Shown piece after piece: positions 61,856-64,000 of a DNA stretch of 64,000 nucleotides; the stretch's first letter is position 1, and each line of letters starts with the position of its first letter. The stretch is from Streptomyces albipurpureus. Its GTDB lineage: Bacteria; Actinomycetota; Actinomycetes; Streptomycetales; Streptomycetaceae. The stretch spans positions 345,487-409,486 of the forward strand of contig NZ_JAMQAW010000010.1 in assembly GCF_023701525.1 (NCBI RefSeq), in the 5' to 3' direction. The notes beneath the pieces were generated by a model. That model made no database searches, had not been told where the DNA came from, and saw only the letters and a program-made list of their open reading frames with translations. The position numbers and the translations under genes are program-made.

Positions 61856-62521
61856 ATGCCGAGACCCCGAGTGCTGCTCGCCGTCCTCGTACCTCTTCTC
61901 GCCCTCTTGGGCCTGACCACCCCCGCGCAGGCCGCTTGGCCCGCGCCGGTCCCCGTTGTCTCCAAGATCAGCACCACCGATCCGGTCATCTTCATCACCA
62001 TTGACGACGGCTGGGCACACGACCCCGCCGCTGCCAGGATCCTGCTCGACCGGAACATCCCCGCGTCCCTGTTCCTGGTGTCGGACGCCGCGAGTAACGG
62101 CCCCCAGTACTTCCGCACCCTGCTCGACCACGGCCCCTCGCGGATCGAGAACCACACCGTCAGCCACCCGTCGATGACCACTCTGGATGCCGAGGGGCAG
62201 CGCGCTCAGATCTGCGGCGCACGCCAGCGGGCCCTGTCCACCTTCGGCTTCGAGCCGCGGCTGTTCCGCCCGCCGTACGGCGACTACAACGAGCAGACCC
62301 GCGTCGCCGCCGGTGCTTGCGGTGCCAAGGCACTGGTGACATGGACCCACGATCAGACCACCTGGGGCACATGGCAGCCCCCCATGCCCCAGTTGCAGTC
62401 GGGCGACATCATCTTGCTGCACTTCACGGATGGTCTCGCGGCCGATCTCACCCGGGTGCTGGCGGCTGCCGACGCTGCGGGCCTCAAGCCGGCGCGGCTG
62501 CGGGACTACATCGCCGACTGA
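61856..62521 (+). CDS. Secreted polysaccharide deacetylase
   Basis: This 221-residue enzyme of the NodB/CE4 class has a signal peptide of about 28 residues ending AQA. The motifs are TIDDGW (Trp in place of Pro after the metal Asp pair), ENHTVSHPSM, RPPYGDYN and DIILLHF. It should deacetylate chitin or related glycans. The ATG at 61856 fits a leaderless transcript from the promoter just upstream. The ATG at 61844 lies inside the operator and is less likely. The DasR-like site suggests induction by aminosugars. Confidence 0.88.
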   Translation: MPRPRVLLAVLVPLLALLGLTTPAQAAWPAPVPVVSKISTTDPVIFITIDDGWAHDPAAARILLDRNIPASLFLVSDAASNGPQYFRTLLDHGPSRIENHTVSHPSMTTLDAEGQRAQICGARQRALSTFGFEPRLFRPPYGDYNEQTRVAAGACGAKALVTWTHDQTTWGTWQPPMPQLQSGDIILLHFTDGLAADLTRVLAAADAAGLKPARLRDYIAD

Positions 62522-63266
62522 CGGGCGTTGGCCCGACCAGCGGCCCCACCCAGATGCACCAGCCTTGCACCAGCCAGTGCAGACCCACCGCCCCCGGTGA
62601 CGGAAACGAGTAGGCGGGAACGAGTAAGCAGGGCCTGGCAAGCAGGGCCGAGTGAGCGAGAACGAGTGAGTGGGGCCGAGCAAGACGGCGTAGAAGACTC
62701 CCGAATGCCCGACCCCGCTGCCTCATCCCCCAACGAATCCATGCGCCGAGCATCACTCGGTGACGGTCAAGGCCAGGCAGCGGGGCCGAGTCCTGCGAGC
62801 GGCCGCTAGCGGCGGGGCTCGTCCCGTAGGACAGGCGCGGTACCCGATGGATGGCGAGTGGCGCCTGCGCCGCCCGGCCATCAGGGGCTCCTTGGCCTAG
62901 CCACCTCGGCAGCCAGCTCATTCGGCCCGTCGAGATCGGCGGCAGGCAGATTCCGACGCGGGAGAAAAGGCTCACGCCCGGGATGAGGCTCCTACCGGAG
63001 AAGGAGCTCAGGCCCGGGATGAGGCTCCTACCGGAGAAGGAGCTCAAGCCCGGGATGAAGCTCCTACCGGAGAAGGAGCTCAAGCCCGGGATGAAGCTCC
63101 TACCGGAGAAGGAGCTCAAGCCCGGGATGAAGCTCCTACCGGGAAAGGGCCTCACTCCAGGGATGGAGCTCCTACAGCGGATAGAGGCCTCGGAGAATCG
63201 CCAGCAGTGCCCTGCTAGAGAGCAGCATCAACACCATTGCCCTACTGTCACTTTGTGCTCTTTGGT
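62522..63266. other. Intergenic region dominated by repeats
   Basis: No gene is supported. The left half has GAGTGAGCG/GCAGGGCC-type short repeats (about 62610-62690); the right half holds the 36-bp array at 62977-63192. An open frame spans the array on each strand but shows no conserved protein. Confidence 0.45.
62977..63192. repeat. 36-bp tandem repeat array, six units
   Basis: Units begin with CCCGGGATGA at 62977, 63013, 63049, 63085 and 63121, with a degenerate sixth at 63157, all exactly 36 bases apart. The middle units are identical. Each unit contains AGCTCCT and AGGAGCT separated by eight bases, so every unit can form a hairpin. There are no spacers, so it is not a CRISPR array. Confidence 0.95.
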
Positions 63267-64000
63267 ATGTTCTGCGCGCTTGGTTCCGCGATCTGCTACG
63301 GCACCGCATCCGTCCTCCAAGCCATGGCGGCCAAGACGGCCGCACCCGGTTCCGGTTCAGGTGTCGATGCCGCACTACTGCTCCGCGCCCTACGCAACTG
63401 GCGCTACCTCCTGGGGCTCGCCCTGGACGGGTGCGGTTTCCTCCTACAGATCGTGGCCCTGCGCTCCCTCCCCATCTACGCGGTCGGCGCAGCGCTCGCC
63501 GCCAGCCTCGCGGTCACCGCCCTGGTGGCGTCCCGGCTGCTGAGGACCGAACTGAGCCGCGTGGAGTGGGGCGCGGTCGCCACGGTCTGCGCCGGTCTGG
63601 CCCTGCTGGGGCTCGCCTCCGGCGCGGAGGGCGATCGCACCGGCTCAGCCGCGCTGCGTTGGTCGCTGCTGGGTGTGGCCGTCGCCGTACTACTGGTCGG
63701 AGCACTGGCGGGACAGCTTCCGACCAGGCCGCGAGCGCTGGTGCTGGGACTGGGGGCTGGCGCGGGTTTCGGCGTGGTGGAGGTCGCCGTTCGGCTGATC
63801 GACTCCCTGGCGGTGCCTCAGGTGTTGGCCAATCCGGCGCTCTATGCGCTGCTGCTCGGTGGAGCGGCGGCCTTTCTGCTGTTGACGTCCGCGTTCCAGC
63901 GCGGTTCGGTGACCGTGGCAACGGCCGGAATGGTGCTCGGCGAGACCGTTGGCCCGGCCGTGGTGGGTGTGGTGTGGCTCGGCGACCACACCCGTACGGG
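63267..64000 (+). CDS. DMT/EamA-type transporter, 3' end beyond the window
   Basis: The visible 244 codons encode about eight membrane spans, with ALGSAICYGTASVLQAMAA at the start and VTVATAGMVLGETVGPAVVG near the end of the window. The frame remains open to the last base, so the gene is incomplete here. Such proteins export or import small metabolites; the substrate is unknown. The ATG at 63267 was chosen; a GTG at 63255 is equally possible and neither has a clear ribosome-binding site. Confidence 0.85.
   Translation, partial: MFCALGSAICYGTASVLQAMAAKTAAPGSGSGVDAALLLRALRNWRYLLGLALDGCGFLLQIVALRSLPIYAVGAALAASLAVTALVASRLLRTELSRVEWGAVATVCAGLALLGLASGAEGDRTGSAALRWSLLGVAVAVLLVGALAGQLPTRPRALVLGLGAGAGFGVVEVAVRLIDSLAVPQVLANPALYALLLGGAAAFLLLTSAFQRGSVTVATAGMVLGETVGPAVVGVVWLGDHTRT

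Noticed and set aside
62977..63192. CRISPR array
   Set aside because: The repeat units are contiguous with no spacers and no cas genes are present.
62851..63543. Open frame through the 36-bp repeats as a repeat protein
   Set aside because: Both strands are open through the array simply because 36 is divisible by three. The plus-strand frame continues out of frame into the transporter gene and has no conserved part.

Overview
The window is high-GC actinobacterial DNA, almost certainly from a Streptomyces chromosome. GTG, TTG and even CTG starts are common, ATGA/TGATG overlaps link operon genes, and a WhiJ-type helix-turn-helix/DUF397 cluster, an SCO4848-type membrane protein and a DasR-like operator are present. 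From memory, gene order resembles the S. coelicolor chromosomal core around the sdh, glyA and nucleoside-transport loci; this could not be checked.

Left part (0.4-14.5 kb): a secreted polysaccharide deacetylase, then a minus-strand nucleoside uptake and salvage locus. It comprises a BMP lipoprotein, an ABC ATPase, two permeases, cytidine deaminase and thymidine phosphorylase. Three copies of one palindrome (CTACGCGCGTAG-like) lie upstream of the lipoprotein, the ATPase and deoA, suggesting a local regulon. An M20 amidohydrolase follows, then a plus-strand stress trio: CBS-BON protein, tandem universal stress protein and Acg-type nitroreductase.

Middle part (14-40.7 kb): a LysE exporter, acyl-CoA mutase large subunit, L,D-transpeptidase, an ECF sigma factor with a putative membrane-bound regulator, a GH20 hexosaminidase lipoprotein, an OHCU decarboxylase that appears to start at CTG, and the sdhCDAB operon. 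Then come a DUF4132 protein with a small partner ending in Gly-Gly, an alpha/beta hydrolase fused to a lincosamide-type nucleotidyltransferase, a TetR-controlled three-gene unit behind two near-identical operators, an MMPL transporter and an OmpR-type two-component system.

An accessory island (about 40.7-44.3 kb) carries the HTH/DUF397/DUF397 set and five small unknown genes. Its regulator gene has lower GC than its surroundings. On the left it abuts a degenerate duplicate of part of the metallophosphoesterase gene that bounds it on the right.

Right part (44.4-64 kb): metallophosphoesterase, D,D-carboxypeptidase, a BrkB-type membrane protein, and a set matching the whole decaprenylphosphoryl-arabinose branch (UbiA-type phosphoribosyltransferase, PAP2 phosphatase, DprE1, DprE2). 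Then a 2H phosphoesterase, trpS, a second ECF sigma/anti-sigma pair, a glyA gene broken by a one-base frameshift behind an apparent ZTP riboswitch, divergent rocD, a second polysaccharide deacetylase with a DasR-like operator inside its promoter, and the start of a DMT-family transporter. Intergenic regions here are rich in short tandem repeats (6, 7, 9, 15 and 36 bp units). No tRNA, rRNA, CRISPR array, transposase or integrase was seen.
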